A DNA stretch of 64,000 nucleotides from Dyella sp. RRB7 (lineage in GTDB: Bacteria; Pseudomonadota; Gammaproteobacteria; Xanthomonadales; Rhodanobacteraceae), in contig NZ_JAKWJS010000002.1 in assembly GCF_022761115.1 (NCBI RefSeq), positions 496,001-560,000 on the forward strand, given 5' to 3'. The notes below the pieces were generated by a model. It saw only the letters and a program-made list of their open reading frames with translations, did no database searches and was not told the origin of the DNA. Shown piece by piece: positions 30,342 to 39,656 of the stretch (positions within the stretch are counted from its first letter, which is position 1; each line of letters begins with the position of its first letter). The position numbers and the translations under genes were made by a program.

Positions 30342-31472
30342 ATGACTTCACTGGTCTACGCCGTGTTCCTAGCGTCGGGGTGGCTGCTGCTCTACACCTT
30401 CGCAGGCTACCCCGCCGGGGTATGGCTGCTGGCGCGCTGGCGCCCGCAGGCCATCCACAAGCAGAACACGGTGCCGACGGTCAGCGTGATCATGGTGGCG
30501 CGCGACAACGCACTGCATATCCAGGCCAAGCTGGCCAACCTGAGCACGCTCAACTATCCGCGCGAGCGCATGGAGATCATCGTTGCCTGCGATGGCTGTC
30601 GCGACGGCACGCCCCGGCTGGCCCGCCGCTTTCATGACCGGCGCGTGCGCGTGCTGGAATACCCCGTGCCGCGGGGCAAGTCGGCCTGCCTCAATGGCGC
30701 CGTGGCCGATGCGCGTGGCGACGTGCTGCTGTTCACCGATGCGCGCCAGACGCTGGCTCCCATCGCGCTGCGCGAACTGGTGGCCAACCTGGCCGACCCC
30801 CACGTCGGCATCGCCAGCGGCGAGCTGTTGTTCACCGACAACCATACGAGTTTCGCCCAGGGCATCGATACCTATTGGCGCTACGAGAAGGCGCTGCGCC
30901 TGGCCGAGAGCCAGTCGGGCTCGACCGTCAGCGTGAGCAGCGCGCTGTACGCCATGCGCCGCGAACTGTTCGAGCCGCTGCCGTCCGATACGGTGCTGGA
31001 GGATGTGCTGATTCCCATGCGCGTGGCCGCCGCCGGGCGGCGCGTGGTCTTCGAGCCGCGGGCGCTGGCGTGGGATCGCCTGGTGCAGCATCCCGAGCAG
31101 GATCGCGAACGCCGCATGCAGAGCCTGCTCGGCCATTGCCAGCTGATCCAGCTGGCGCCGTGGCTGTTGTCGCCGCGCGGCAATCCACTGTGGCTGCGCT
31201 TCGTGAGCCACAAGCTGCTGCGCCTGGCGGCGCCCTGGCTGTTGCTGGTGCTGGCGCTCACCGCCTCGGTGCTGGCGCGGCACCACCTGGATTGCCTGCT
31301 GACCTTTGCGCTGCTGGTGGGCGTGCTGGCATTGGCCGCGGTGGGTTCGGTGCAACCGGTGTTCTCCCGCTGGCTGCCGGTGCGCCTGGCGCTCACGTTC
31401 TACTACCTCAACCTCTTTTCCGCGCAGGCCCTGGTGGCCTACGCCCGTAAACAGGGAACGCCGCCATGGTGA
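30342..31472 (+). CDS. Membrane glycosyltransferase, family 2
   Basis: This 376-residue GT-A enzyme has an N-terminal membrane helix (FLASGWLLLYTFAGYP), a GT2 core (VSVIMVARDNA, IIVACDGCRDGTPRLARR, LLFTDARQTL), an ED-containing acceptor region (DTVLEDVLIPMRV) and a QxxRW-like segment (RERRMQSLLGHCQ), followed by C-terminal membrane helices. That is the layout of processive or membrane-bound GT2 enzymes. The ATG at 30342 follows GGGGGAAGCC, 30 bases after the NRPS stop, and the end overlaps the deacetylase start. It is the first sugar gene of the operon after the NRPS. Confidence 0.9.
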   Translation: MTSLVYAVFLASGWLLLYTFAGYPAGVWLLARWRPQAIHKQNTVPTVSVIMVARDNALHIQAKLANLSTLNYPRERMEIIVACDGCRDGTPRLARRFHDRRVRVLEYPVPRGKSACLNGAVADARGDVLLFTDARQTLAPIALRELVANLADPHVGIASGELLFTDNHTSFAQGIDTYWRYEKALRLAESQSGSTVSVSSALYAMRRELFEPLPSDTVLEDVLIPMRVAAAGRRVVFEPRALAWDRLVQHPEQDRERRMQSLLGHCQLIQLAPWLLSPRGNPLWLRFVSHKLLRLAAPWLLLVLALTASVLARHHLDCLLTFALLVGVLALAAVGSVQPVFSRWLPVRLALTFYYLNLFSAQALVAYARKQGTPPW

Positions 31473-32575
31473 CGCACCTGGAAGACAGCGGCAGGGCCGT
31501 CGGCCTGCGTGGACAACTCGGCCAGCTGTGCTACAGCAGCGGCCTGCTGCATTCGCTGCAGCGCGTGCGCTCGTGGTGGCGCCGGGACCTGCGCGTGCTG
31601 GCGTACCACCGCGTGCTGCCATTGCCCGATCCGGCCAGCTACGAGTTCGACCTCGGACTGATCAGCACGCCGCCGGAGCAGTTCCGCGAGCAGATGCTGC
31701 TGCTCAAGCAGCGCTTTCACCCGATGCGCCTGAGCGACGTGGCCGCCGCGATCGACGAAGGCCGCGAACTACCGGCCGACGCGGTGGTGGTGACTTTCGA
31801 CGACGGCTACGACGACAACTATCACGTGGTGTTTCCGATCCTGCGCGAACTGGGCGTGCCGGCCACGTTCTTCGTGTCCACCGGGCACATCGACAGCGGC
31901 CGCCCGTATGCCTATGACTGGCTGGTGCACATGGTCCTGCTGTCCCCGGCCACGCGCCTGTCGCTGCCGGAGCTGGGCCTGGACGTGGCGCTGCCCGCCG
32001 ACCGCAACGGCCGCCGCGCGATCGCGGTGGACGTGCTGTACCGCATGAAGGAACTGGGCGCGCTCGACCAGGCCGCGATGATCGAGCGGCTGGAACACGA
32101 ATGGGACATGCCCTCGGACGTCGCGCCGCCCGACTGCCGGCCGATGACCTGGGACCAGTTGCGCGAGATGCACGCGGCCGGCCTGGAGATCGGCTCGCAC
32201 GGCGTGCATCACTGGATGCTGTCCAAGCTGCCGCAGGCCGAGCTGGAGGCCGAGATTCGCCAGTCGAAGGAAGCGCTGGAGCGCGAACTGGGCGTGGCGC
32301 CGCTGCTGATGTCCTACCCGGTCGGCAGCGGTCGCGCATTCGACCAGCGCGTGATCGATGTCACCCGCGATGCGGGCTATGCACTGGCATGCAGCTACAT
32401 CAGCGGCACCAACCCGCAACCGGCATCGAATCGCTACGCGCTGTATCGCCTGGCGGTGGAACGCAACATGGGCAAGGGCTGGTTCGACGCCATGCTCACC
32501 ATGCCGAACCTGATGAGCTACCCCACGCCCGAGCACTTGAACGGACAAGGTGAATCGCCCGCATGTTCCCACTGA
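31466..32575 (+). CDS. Polysaccharide deacetylase, NodB/CE4 family
   Basis: This 369-residue protein has a carbohydrate esterase 4 domain: VVTFDDGYDDN with the catalytic and metal aspartates, SHGVHHWMLSKL with the metal histidines and YPVGSG near the C-terminus. CE4 enzymes remove N-acetyl groups from GlcNAc-type residues. No signal peptide is evident; the N-terminus is a basic helix, so it may act in the cytoplasm or on lipid-linked intermediates. It overlaps the GT2 gene by 7 bases and the polymerase gene by 13 bases, so it belongs firmly to this operon. Confidence 0.9.
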   Translation: MVTHLEDSGRAVGLRGQLGQLCYSSGLLHSLQRVRSWWRRDLRVLAYHRVLPLPDPASYEFDLGLISTPPEQFREQMLLLKQRFHPMRLSDVAAAIDEGRELPADAVVVTFDDGYDDNYHVVFPILRELGVPATFFVSTGHIDSGRPYAYDWLVHMVLLSPATRLSLPELGLDVALPADRNGRRAIAVDVLYRMKELGALDQAAMIERLEHEWDMPSDVAPPDCRPMTWDQLREMHAAGLEIGSHGVHHWMLSKLPQAELEAEIRQSKEALERELGVAPLLMSYPVGSGRAFDQRVIDVTRDAGYALACSYISGTNPQPASNRYALYRLAVERNMGKGWFDAMLTMPNLMSYPTPEHLNGQGESPACSH

Positions 32576-33828
32576 TCCTGCTCTACGTGGTGCTCACCAT
32601 CGTCCGGCCGCAGGAATACATGCCGGCGCTGCTGGGCGTGCCGGTGCTGCCGGTCACGCTTGGCCTCGCCTTCGTCTGCTGGCTGTTTTCCCGCGACCGC
32701 ACGTTCGCCGCGCCGCAGTTCCTCATCCTGGCGGTGTTCCTGCTGGTGGTGATGGTCTCCCAGGTGGTCAACGGCTGGTCCGGCGGTGCGCTGGCGCAGT
32801 TGGAGAAATTCGGCCCCACGGTGGCCGCCTTCTTCATCCTGGCCACGGCATGCACCCGTCGCCGTCGCGTCACCGTCACCATGGGGGTCATGGTGATCTG
32901 CGCCACCGTGCTGGCCTTGCATGGCATCCAGCAAGCCAGGACCGGCGTGGGCTGGACCGGCATACGGGTGGGCGAGGACGGACGCATCCAGTACATCGGC
33001 ATCTTCAACGACCCCAACGACCTGGGCATGCTGTTCGTGGCCACGGTGCCGATGGCGCTGTTCCTCAGTCGTTACGGCGGCGTGCCCGGCCGCCTGTTCT
33101 GGCCTGCCTGCGCACTGCTCCTGCTGTACGGCATCTACCTCACCAATTCCCGCGGCTCCCTGCTCGCCATCCTGGTCGTTGCGGGCATCTATGTATGGCA
33201 TCGCCGGGGCATCGTCACCGCCGGCGTGCTCGGCGCGATCGGGCTGGGCTGCATGAAGCTGCTGTCCTCGCGCATGCAGGAACTGGACGCAGGGGAGGAG
33301 TCGGCCAATGGCCGCGTCGATGCCTGGTATACCGGCCTCGATCTGTTCAAGTCGCATCCGGTGTTCGGCGTGGGCGCGGGCAATTTCACCGATTACAACG
33401 ACCTCACCGCGCACAACTCGCTGGTGCTGGTGCTGGCCGAAACCGGTTTCATCGGCTATGTGCTGTGGCTGGCCTTCGTCGGCTACAGCCTATGGATGAT
33501 GATCGTCGTGCTGCGCCGCAAGCCCGATGCCGCCACCGAGCCGGAGCAGTTTGCGCTGTGGCAGGCCGAACGTCCGTTGACGCTCACCCTGCTGCTGTCG
33601 ATGTGCGGCATGTTCGCCTGCGCGTTCTTCCTCAGCCGCAGCTACATGGTGGTGCTCTACCTGATCCTTGCCATGGTGGTGGGCTACTACATCGGCTTGC
33701 GTCAACGCCTGCCGTGGCTGCCGGGCTTCAGCCTGGGCAACGGCGGCTGGCGCTGGGTGCCGGCGGCCATGGGCAGCATCGCCGGGCTGTACGTGCTGGT
33801 GGCCGTGCTGTTGAGGACGGTCGGATGA
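32563..33828 (+). CDS. O-antigen ligase/polymerase-like membrane protein
   Basis: This 421-residue inner-membrane protein has about ten hydrophobic segments (LILLYVVLTIV, FLLVVMVSQVV, LLLLYGIYLTNSRGSLLAIL and others) and the Wzy_C-type periplasmic region SHPVFGVGAGNF with HNSLVLVLAETGFIGYVLW. It fits the putative O-glycosylation ligase family associated with exosortase A (TIGR03097), and could be the polymerase of the locus. The start MFPLILLYVVLTIVRPQEYMP is typical of that family. Confidence 0.88.
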   Translation: MFPLILLYVVLTIVRPQEYMPALLGVPVLPVTLGLAFVCWLFSRDRTFAAPQFLILAVFLLVVMVSQVVNGWSGGALAQLEKFGPTVAAFFILATACTRRRRVTVTMGVMVICATVLALHGIQQARTGVGWTGIRVGEDGRIQYIGIFNDPNDLGMLFVATVPMALFLSRYGGVPGRLFWPACALLLLYGIYLTNSRGSLLAILVVAGIYVWHRRGIVTAGVLGAIGLGCMKLLSSRMQELDAGEESANGRVDAWYTGLDLFKSHPVFGVGAGNFTDYNDLTAHNSLVLVLAETGFIGYVLWLAFVGYSLWMMIVVLRRKPDAATEPEQFALWQAERPLTLTLLLSMCGMFACAFFLSRSYMVVLYLILAMVVGYYIGLRQRLPWLPGFSLGNGGWRWVPAAMGSIAGLYVLVAVLLRTVG

Positions 33829-33894
33829 ACCCGGCACGCGCCAGCGCCGATCATCTCGTGCGGGTACGCCGTCGTGCCCACGGAGGCCAAGACC

Positions 33895-35250
33895 ATGCAT
33901 GACTGGTACGAACAAGCGTTTCGCCGCGTGTTGTATCCCGCCTACGAAAGCGGGCTGCGCCGGCGGCGCACACTGTCGTGGCTGGCCGACTACGAGCGCA
34001 ACCAGTGGCTGGCGCCCGAGCAGCTCGCCGCGCTGCAATGGGCGCAGCTGAAGCGGTTGCTGGAGCACTGCTATCGCGAAGTGCCCTACTACCGCACTCA
34101 GTGGCGCGCATTGGGCGTGACGCCCGACGATATCCGCAACCTCGACGACTATGCGCGGCTGCCGCTGCTGACGCGCGCCGACATGCGCGAGCACTACGAG
34201 GCCCTGAAAGCCGACTCCTGGCGCGACCGCTTGCTCTACAAGGTCACCGGCGGCACCACCGGCGAACCGTTGCGCCTGGGCTATACCCGCGAAAGCAACG
34301 ACCGCCGCCAGGCCGTGATGTGGCGCGGCTACGGCTGGGCCGGCTCGCGCATGGGCCGGCGCACCATGTACCTATGGGGCGCGCTCGGCCAGCCACCATG
34401 GAAACAACGATGGAAGGACCGGTTGTTCAACGCCGCCTTCGCCCGCCGCATGGTCAACAGCTTCCACATGAGCGAAGCGAACATGGCCGAGTACGCGCAG
34501 GCGGTGGACGACTATCGCCCCACCATCCTGGTGGGCTATGTCGGGGCGCTGGTGCGGCTCGCCGAATGGCTGGTCGACCATGGCCGGCGGGTGTTCCGGC
34601 CGCAGGCCGTGCTGTGCTGCGCCGAGGTGCTGCACGACTTCCAGCGCGAGCTCATCGAGCGCGCCTTCGGCTGCGTGGCGTACAACACCTACGGCTGCCG
34701 CGAAGTCATGCTGATCGCCTCCGAATGCGAGCATCACCATGGCCTGCACATGAACATCGATCATCTGGTGATCGAACTGGCCAAGCCCGACTACCACCTG
34801 GCCAACGAGCGTACCGGCGAGGTGGTCATCACCGACCTGTCCAACTACGGCATGCCCCTGCTGCGCTATGCCAACGGCGACATGGCCACCGCGGGGACGT
34901 CCCGTTGCCCATGCGGCCGTGGCCTGCCGTTGCTGAGCCACGTGGACGGCCGCGTGCTCGACATCATCCGCACGCCGGATGGCCGCGCCCTGCCCGGCGA
35001 ATTCTTTCCCTACCTGTTGTGCCATGTCGAAGGCGTCACCGGTTTCCAACTGGTGCAACGCCGGCTCGACCGGCTCGATCTCACGGTGGCGCGGGGCAAG
35101 GGCTTCAGCGACGACTCGCTCACGCACATCCGCCACGAAATACACAAGGCGCTCGGCGACGGCATCGAGCTGCATTGCCAGCTGGTGGATGACATTCCGC
35201 TCACCCGCAGCGGCAAGACGCGCCTCACCATTTCGGAACTGTCTTCGTGA
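33895..35250 (+). CDS. Adenylate-forming enzyme, PaaK/CapK-like
   Basis: This 451-residue protein resembles phenylacetate-CoA ligase (PaaK) and the CapK proteins of capsule loci. The ATP-binding motif is VTGGTTGEPLRLG (about 117-129); YNTYGCREVMLIASECE corresponds to motif A5, RYANGDMAT to A7, DIIRTPDGR to A8 and RSGKTRLTI carries the C-terminal catalytic lysine. All catalytic elements look intact. The ATG at 33895 is preceded by CGGAGG. Members adenylate carboxylic acids, but CapK substrates are mostly unknown. Its place in the NRPS/sugar operon suggests it activates an acyl group for the polymer or for a carrier domain. Confidence 0.88.
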   Translation: MHDWYEQAFRRVLYPAYESGLRRRRTLSWLADYERNQWLAPEQLAALQWAQLKRLLEHCYREVPYYRTQWRALGVTPDDIRNLDDYARLPLLTRADMREHYEALKADSWRDRLLYKVTGGTTGEPLRLGYTRESNDRRQAVMWRGYGWAGSRMGRRTMYLWGALGQPPWKQRWKDRLFNAAFARRMVNSFHMSEANMAEYAQAVDDYRPTILVGYVGALVRLAEWLVDHGRRVFRPQAVLCCAEVLHDFQRELIERAFGCVAYNTYGCREVMLIASECEHHHGLHMNIDHLVIELAKPDYHLANERTGEVVITDLSNYGMPLLRYANGDMATAGTSRCPCGRGLPLLSHVDGRVLDIIRTPDGRALPGEFFPYLLCHVEGVTGFQLVQRRLDRLDLTVARGKGFSDDSLTHIRHEIHKALGDGIELHCQLVDDIPLTRSGKTRLTISELSS

Positions 35251-36356
35251 ACATCACCCACGTCGTCGAGAACCTCAACCGCGGCGGGCTCGAACGCATG
35301 GTGCTGGAGCTGGTGAAGCTGCAGCACCGGCAAGGCCACCGTTGCCAGGTGATCTGTTTGTTCGAGCCCGGCTCGCAGGCGCATGAACTGGATGCGCTGG
35401 GGATACCGGTGACGGGCTGCCACAAGCGGCGTGGCATGGACCTGCGTGCGCTGGTGCAGGCACGCCGGCTGATCCGGCGGCACGATACCGAGGTGCTGCA
35501 TACGCATAACGCCGTGGCGCACTACCTGGCGGTACTGGCCAGTATCCAGCTGGGCGTGCGTTGCGTGATCAACACGCGCCATGGCATGGGCATGACCCAA
35601 CGCACGGGACGGCGCGAATGGCTGTACCGTCGCGCGCTGGCGCGCACCGACACAGTGGTCGCCGTCTGCGAGGCGGCGCGGCGCGATGCCGTATCGCAGG
35701 GCATCGTGCCGCTGCCGATGGCCGCCGTGGTGCCCAACGGCATCGCGGTGGATAGCTTTGCGCCCGCCTCGGCGGCGATGCGCCAGCGCCTGCACGGGCT
35801 GCTCGGGCTCGACCCGCACCACACGCTGATCGGCAACGTCGGCCGGCTCAACTGGGCCAAGGACCAGGTGGGACTGATCCGCGCGTTCCGCCAGCTGCAT
35901 GCGCAGCGCGCCGACACCGCACTGGTGCTGATCGGCGATGGCGAGCTGCGCGCCCCGTTGCAGCAGTGCGCGGCGCAGGAGGGCGTGCGCGACAGCGTGT
36001 ACTTCCTGGGCGACCGCACCGATGTCCACGAACTGCTGCAGGGACTGGACCTGTTCGTGCTGTCCTCGCTCAGCGAGGGCTACTCCATGGCCCTGCTGGA
36101 AGCCTGCGCGGTGGCCTTGCCCATCGTCGCCACCGATGTCGGCGGCAACGCCGAGATCGTGCACGACGGGCACACCGGGCGGCTGGTACCACCGGGGGAC
36201 CCGCAGGCGCTGGCGGAAGCGATGCTCGCGCTGTTGCGCGAACCGCAGCAGGCCAGCGCCTGTGGCCGCGCCGCGCGCGAATGGGTGGAAGCCTACGGCT
36301 CGCTGGAAACGATGGCCCGGCGCTACGCCCTGCTCTACCGTGGCGCCATGGATTGA
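35247..36356 (+). CDS. Glycosyltransferase family 4 (XrtA-system-like)
   Basis: This 369-residue GT-B glycosyltransferase starts with GTG overlapping the upstream TGA (GTGA). The N-terminus MNITHVVENLNRGGLERMVLEL resembles TIGR03088, the sugar transferase of PEP-CTERM/exosortase loci. The C-terminal nucleotide-binding region has IGNVGRLNWAKDQ and LSSLSEGYSMALLEACAV with the EX7E pattern. It should add one sugar from a nucleotide donor to the lipid-linked repeat on the cytoplasmic side. Confidence 0.92.
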   Translation: MNITHVVENLNRGGLERMVLELVKLQHRQGHRCQVICLFEPGSQAHELDALGIPVTGCHKRRGMDLRALVQARRLIRRHDTEVLHTHNAVAHYLAVLASIQLGVRCVINTRHGMGMTQRTGRREWLYRRALARTDTVVAVCEAARRDAVSQGIVPLPMAAVVPNGIAVDSFAPASAAMRQRLHGLLGLDPHHTLIGNVGRLNWAKDQVGLIRAFRQLHAQRADTALVLIGDGELRAPLQQCAAQEGVRDSVYFLGDRTDVHELLQGLDLFVLSSLSEGYSMALLEACAVALPIVATDVGGNAEIVHDGHTGRLVPPGDPQALAEAMLALLREPQQASACGRAAREWVEAYGSLETMARRYALLYRGAMD

Positions 36357-36361
36357 CCGAT

Positions 36362-37540
36362 ATGCGACTGCGCATCCTGATCCTCACCAACCTCTTCCCC
36401 ACGCCATGGGACCCGCTGCGCGGCGCGTTCAATCGCCAGCAGTTCGAGCGGCTCGGCCAGCATCACGACGTGGACGTGCTGACCGCGGTGAGCTTTACCG
36501 AGCGCATGGGCGGCGTGAAGGGCGATGTGCGGGTCAACCATCTGCACACGGATCATTTCGTGTTCTTCTATCCACCACGGCTGGGCCGCCCGCTGCATGC
36601 GCTGTGCTGGCTGCTTTCGCTATGGTGGCAACGCGGACGCCAGCTGCGCGCCGCCGGCTACGACTGCCTGCTGGTGAGCTGGGCCTATCCCGATGCGGCG
36701 GCGGTGCGCTGGCTGGCTCGTCGCCTGGGCCTTCCCTATGTGGTGAAGGTGCACGGCAGCGATCTCAACGTGCACGCCTTGCAGACGCTGGTGCGCCCGC
36801 AAGTACGCGGCGCGTTGCGCGAAGCCGGCGCGGTGGTGGCGGTGAGCCAGGCGCTGGCCGACAAGGCGGTGACGCTGGGCGCCGATCCCGCGCATGTGCA
36901 CGTGATCTACAACGGCGTCGATCCGAGCCTGTTCGCGCCGGACGCGCGCGACAAGGCACGCTGGCAGCTGAAACTGACATCCGACACGCCGCTGTTGCTC
37001 TACGTGGGCAACCTCAAGGCCAGCAAGGGTTGCCTCGACCTGCTGGAGGCCTTTCCTGCGCTGCTCGCCGTGCATCCGCAGGCCCGCCTGGCCTACGTCG
37101 GCGAAGGCGCCTGCCGTGCCACATTGCTGGAACGCGCCAGGGCACTGGGCTGCGAGGATCGTGTCCTGCTGGCCGGCGCGGTGGCGCACCACGCGCTGGC
37201 GGATTGGTTCCACGCCGCCGACCTGTTGTGCCTGCCCAGCCATAACGAGGGCGTGCCCAACGTGGTGCTGGAAGCCATGGCCTGCGGCATCCCGGTGGTG
37301 GCCACCCAGGTGGGCGGCATACCCGAGGTACTGCCGCCACACGCGGGCATCCTGGTGCCGCCGCACGACGGCGCCGCACTCGCCGCCGCACTGATCGATG
37401 CCAGCGGGCGCGACTGGGACAGCCACGCCATCGTGGAATACTCCAGCCGCTTTCGCTGGAGCGACAACATCGACCGGCTGGGGCGGATCCTGCAAACCGC
37501 CACCTTCGGCGAAGCCGCCGCGGATTGTTCGACGACCTGA
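36362..37540 (+). CDS. Glycosyltransferase family 4
   Basis: This 392-residue GT-B enzyme has the N-terminal motif ILTNLFPTPWDPLRGAF, the acceptor-side VVKVHGSDLNV, VIYNGVDPSLFAP and the GT4 donor-site signature PSHNEGVPNVVLEAMACGI followed by PVVATQVGG. It begins 5 bases after the previous gene and is the last gene of the long plus-strand operon. The next gene, on the other strand, ends 7 bases away. Sugar and linkage are unknown. Confidence 0.93.
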   Translation: MRLRILILTNLFPTPWDPLRGAFNRQQFERLGQHHDVDVLTAVSFTERMGGVKGDVRVNHLHTDHFVFFYPPRLGRPLHALCWLLSLWWQRGRQLRAAGYDCLLVSWAYPDAAAVRWLARRLGLPYVVKVHGSDLNVHALQTLVRPQVRGALREAGAVVAVSQALADKAVTLGADPAHVHVIYNGVDPSLFAPDARDKARWQLKLTSDTPLLLYVGNLKASKGCLDLLEAFPALLAVHPQARLAYVGEGACRATLLERARALGCEDRVLLAGAVAHHALADWFHAADLLCLPSHNEGVPNVVLEAMACGIPVVATQVGGIPEVLPPHAGILVPPHDGAALAAALIDASGRDWDSHAIVEYSSRFRWSDNIDRLGRILQTATFGEAAADCSTT

Positions 37541-37547
37541 GCCCTCG

Positions 37548-39656
37548 CTACTTGTCGACCACGCCGGCGAGGCCGTTCACCGTCACCCGTGGCTCGTCGG
37601 CAAACATGATGTCCAGCCCACGACGCAAGCCCACGCGCGGTACCCAGCCCAGCAGGGTGCGGGCGATCTCGGGATCGAGGTTGGCCAGCGGCCGCAGCGA
37701 ACGCACGCGGTAGCGCGTCAACGGAACGCTGCGTCCAAGCAGTTTGCCCAGCACTTCCACGCCGCTGGCAAGCAGCATCAGCACAGGGGTGGGCCAACGC
37801 ATCAATTTCAGGCCGGCGCCGCGCTTGCGCTTGACCCGGGCCAGATACTCGCCCTGGGTGATCGGCTGCGGATCGACTATGTGCACCACGCGCCACTGCG
37901 CGGCCGGCGAGTCCGCCGCCAGCAACAGCGCGTCGACGACGTCGTCCAGGTAAACCAGCGGCAGCGTCTGGCTGGCGGGCCCCACCGCAATCCAGCGCCC
38001 CGCAATGGCCAGCGCGCCATTGGGCGTGACGTGTTCGGTGCCCGGCCCCACGATCTGCCCGGGCCGCACGATCACCGCGCGCAGGCCATGCTGGACGATC
38101 GCGTCGGCGACCAGTTGTTCCGCCGCCAGCTTCGATTGCGTGTACGCACCGCGACGTTCCGGATACGGCTCGAACGGCGAGGTTTCGGTCACGGCGACCA
38201 GCGGATCGCGCCCGGCGTGATCCAGCACGCTCAACGAGCTGACGTGAACCAGCCGCTGGGTATCGTGCTTGAGGCACGACTGCACCACGTTGCGCGTGCC
38301 CCACACCGTGCCCGCCTCGAAGTCGCGTGGCGTACCGCTCATGGTGGCACCCACGTGATACACGGTGCGCACGCCCTTGACCGCATGCTCGACGATACGC
38401 GGATCGCCAAGATCGCCGACCACCATCTGCACGCCGGCCAGCTGGGCCAGATCGGTATCGGCGCGCCTGACCAGCACGCGCACGCTGAGGCCATGCCTGC
38501 GCAGCGCCGTCACCAGGGCGCGGCCAAGCAGGCCGGCGGCGCCGGTTACCAGCACGTCGGCGGGAAGCAACGCCACCACCCGGCTTTCGAGTTCGCGCTC
38601 GCGCTCCGCATCGGCCTGCCGGCACACCGCCTCCATCAAGGCGATGGGGCGCCGTCCGTCCTCGGCGCTTATCGGCGGCGCCGTGCCTTCATGCAGCGCG
38701 CGAGCAAATGCCTGCGCGCTGGCCTGGATGCCCGGCGAGGGCAGCAACCGCCGGGTGGCGAAGCGCCATACGTTCCAGGGGATACGCACGCTGTCGCGTA
38801 CCGCGCCGGAGAACGCCGAAAGCACCATGCCCACGAACTTCGGCCCCGGCAGCAGGCGTCGCACGCGGCACAACTGCAGGAAGCGGTCCACTTCGATGAT
38901 GCCGCGCGTGCCCTGCACGATCAGGCGGCTCTGCATCGGCCGCACATTCCACGACAGCAGCAAGCGTCCGCTGCCTTGCTCGCACTCGGCACTGGCACGC
39001 CACTCGTCGAACTTCAGCTGCGCCGAGCGGCCGCTGGATCGGTAGTCGATATCGACCTGATGGATCGGGCCGAGGAATGCTTCCAGCGTGTACAGGCCAT
39101 GCACGCCAAGGTCACGGAACGGATAAGAGCCCTGCCTGACCTGATCAGGCAGCGGGCCGCCAGCGTAGGGCGCGTAGTCCGAACTGCGCAGCACATCCAC
39201 CGCCACCAGCTCGCCGCAGGCGCCCGAGCGCACCAGTTCCCGCGCCTGCATCACCACCGGGTCGAACAGGTCGGAATGATCCACCGACAGCACCAGCCCC
39301 TTGTCGCGGGCATGCGCGATCATCGCATCGCACTGCGCCACCGATTCGGCCATCGGCTTTTCGACAAACACATGGCAGCCCATGTCCAGCGCGCGCAGCG
39401 TCAGTGCGCAATGGCTGGATGGCGGCGTCAGTACATAGATGGCGTGCGGCTTGCGCGCGCCCAGCTCGGCGAGATCCGTGGTGGCCAGGTCGATGCCGAA
39501 ATCCGTCGCCAGGCGTCGCGCCGCGTCGAGGTCCAGATCGCAGATGCCCACGATCTCCACGAAATCCAGGCGTTTGAGCGCGGCGAGGTGATAGCGCGCA
39601 ACATAACCCGCGCCGATCACGGCGATCCGCAAGCTGCCGTGCATTTGCGCACTCAT
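37548..39656 (-). CDS. Fusion: Gfo/Idh/MocA oxidoreductase + NAD-dependent epimerase
   Basis: This 702-residue two-domain protein has N-terminal residues 1 to about 365 in the Gfo/Idh/MocA pattern: IAVIGAGYVARYHLAALKR (NAD), AIYVLTPPSSHCALTLRAL and VFVEKPMAESVAQCD with the catalytic EKP lysine. From about 368 a second Rossmann domain, an extended SDR, starts with VLVTGAAGLLGRALVTALRR and has VHVSSLSVLDHAG and YTQSKLAAEQL (YxxxK). The reading frame is continuous, with no stop or frameshift between the halves. The pair could carry out oxidation and reduction/epimerisation of one sugar nucleotide. The ATG overlaps the TGA of the upstream GT gene (ATGA). Confidence 0.92.
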   Translation of the reverse strand: MSAQMHGSLRIAVIGAGYVARYHLAALKRLDFVEIVGICDLDLDAARRLATDFGIDLATTDLAELGARKPHAIYVLTPPSSHCALTLRALDMGCHVFVEKPMAESVAQCDAMIAHARDKGLVLSVDHSDLFDPVVMQARELVRSGACGELVAVDVLRSSDYAPYAGGPLPDQVRQGSYPFRDLGVHGLYTLEAFLGPIHQVDIDYRSSGRSAQLKFDEWRASAECEQGSGRLLLSWNVRPMQSRLIVQGTRGIIEVDRFLQLCRVRRLLPGPKFVGMVLSAFSGAVRDSVRIPWNVWRFATRRLLPSPGIQASAQAFARALHEGTAPPISAEDGRRPIALMEAVCRQADAERERELESRVVALLPADVLVTGAAGLLGRALVTALRRHGLSVRVLVRRADTDLAQLAGVQMVVGDLGDPRIVEHAVKGVRTVYHVGATMSGTPRDFEAGTVWGTRNVVQSCLKHDTQRLVHVSSLSVLDHAGRDPLVAVTETSPFEPYPERRGAYTQSKLAAEQLVADAIVQHGLRAVIVRPGQIVGPGTEHVTPNGALAIAGRWIAVGPASQTLPLVYLDDVVDALLLAADSPAAQWRVVHIVDPQPITQGEYLARVKRKRGAGLKLMRWPTPVLMLLASGVEVLGKLLGRSVPLTRYRVRSLRPLANLDPEIARTLLGWVPRVGLRRGLDIMFADEPRVTVNGLAGVVDK

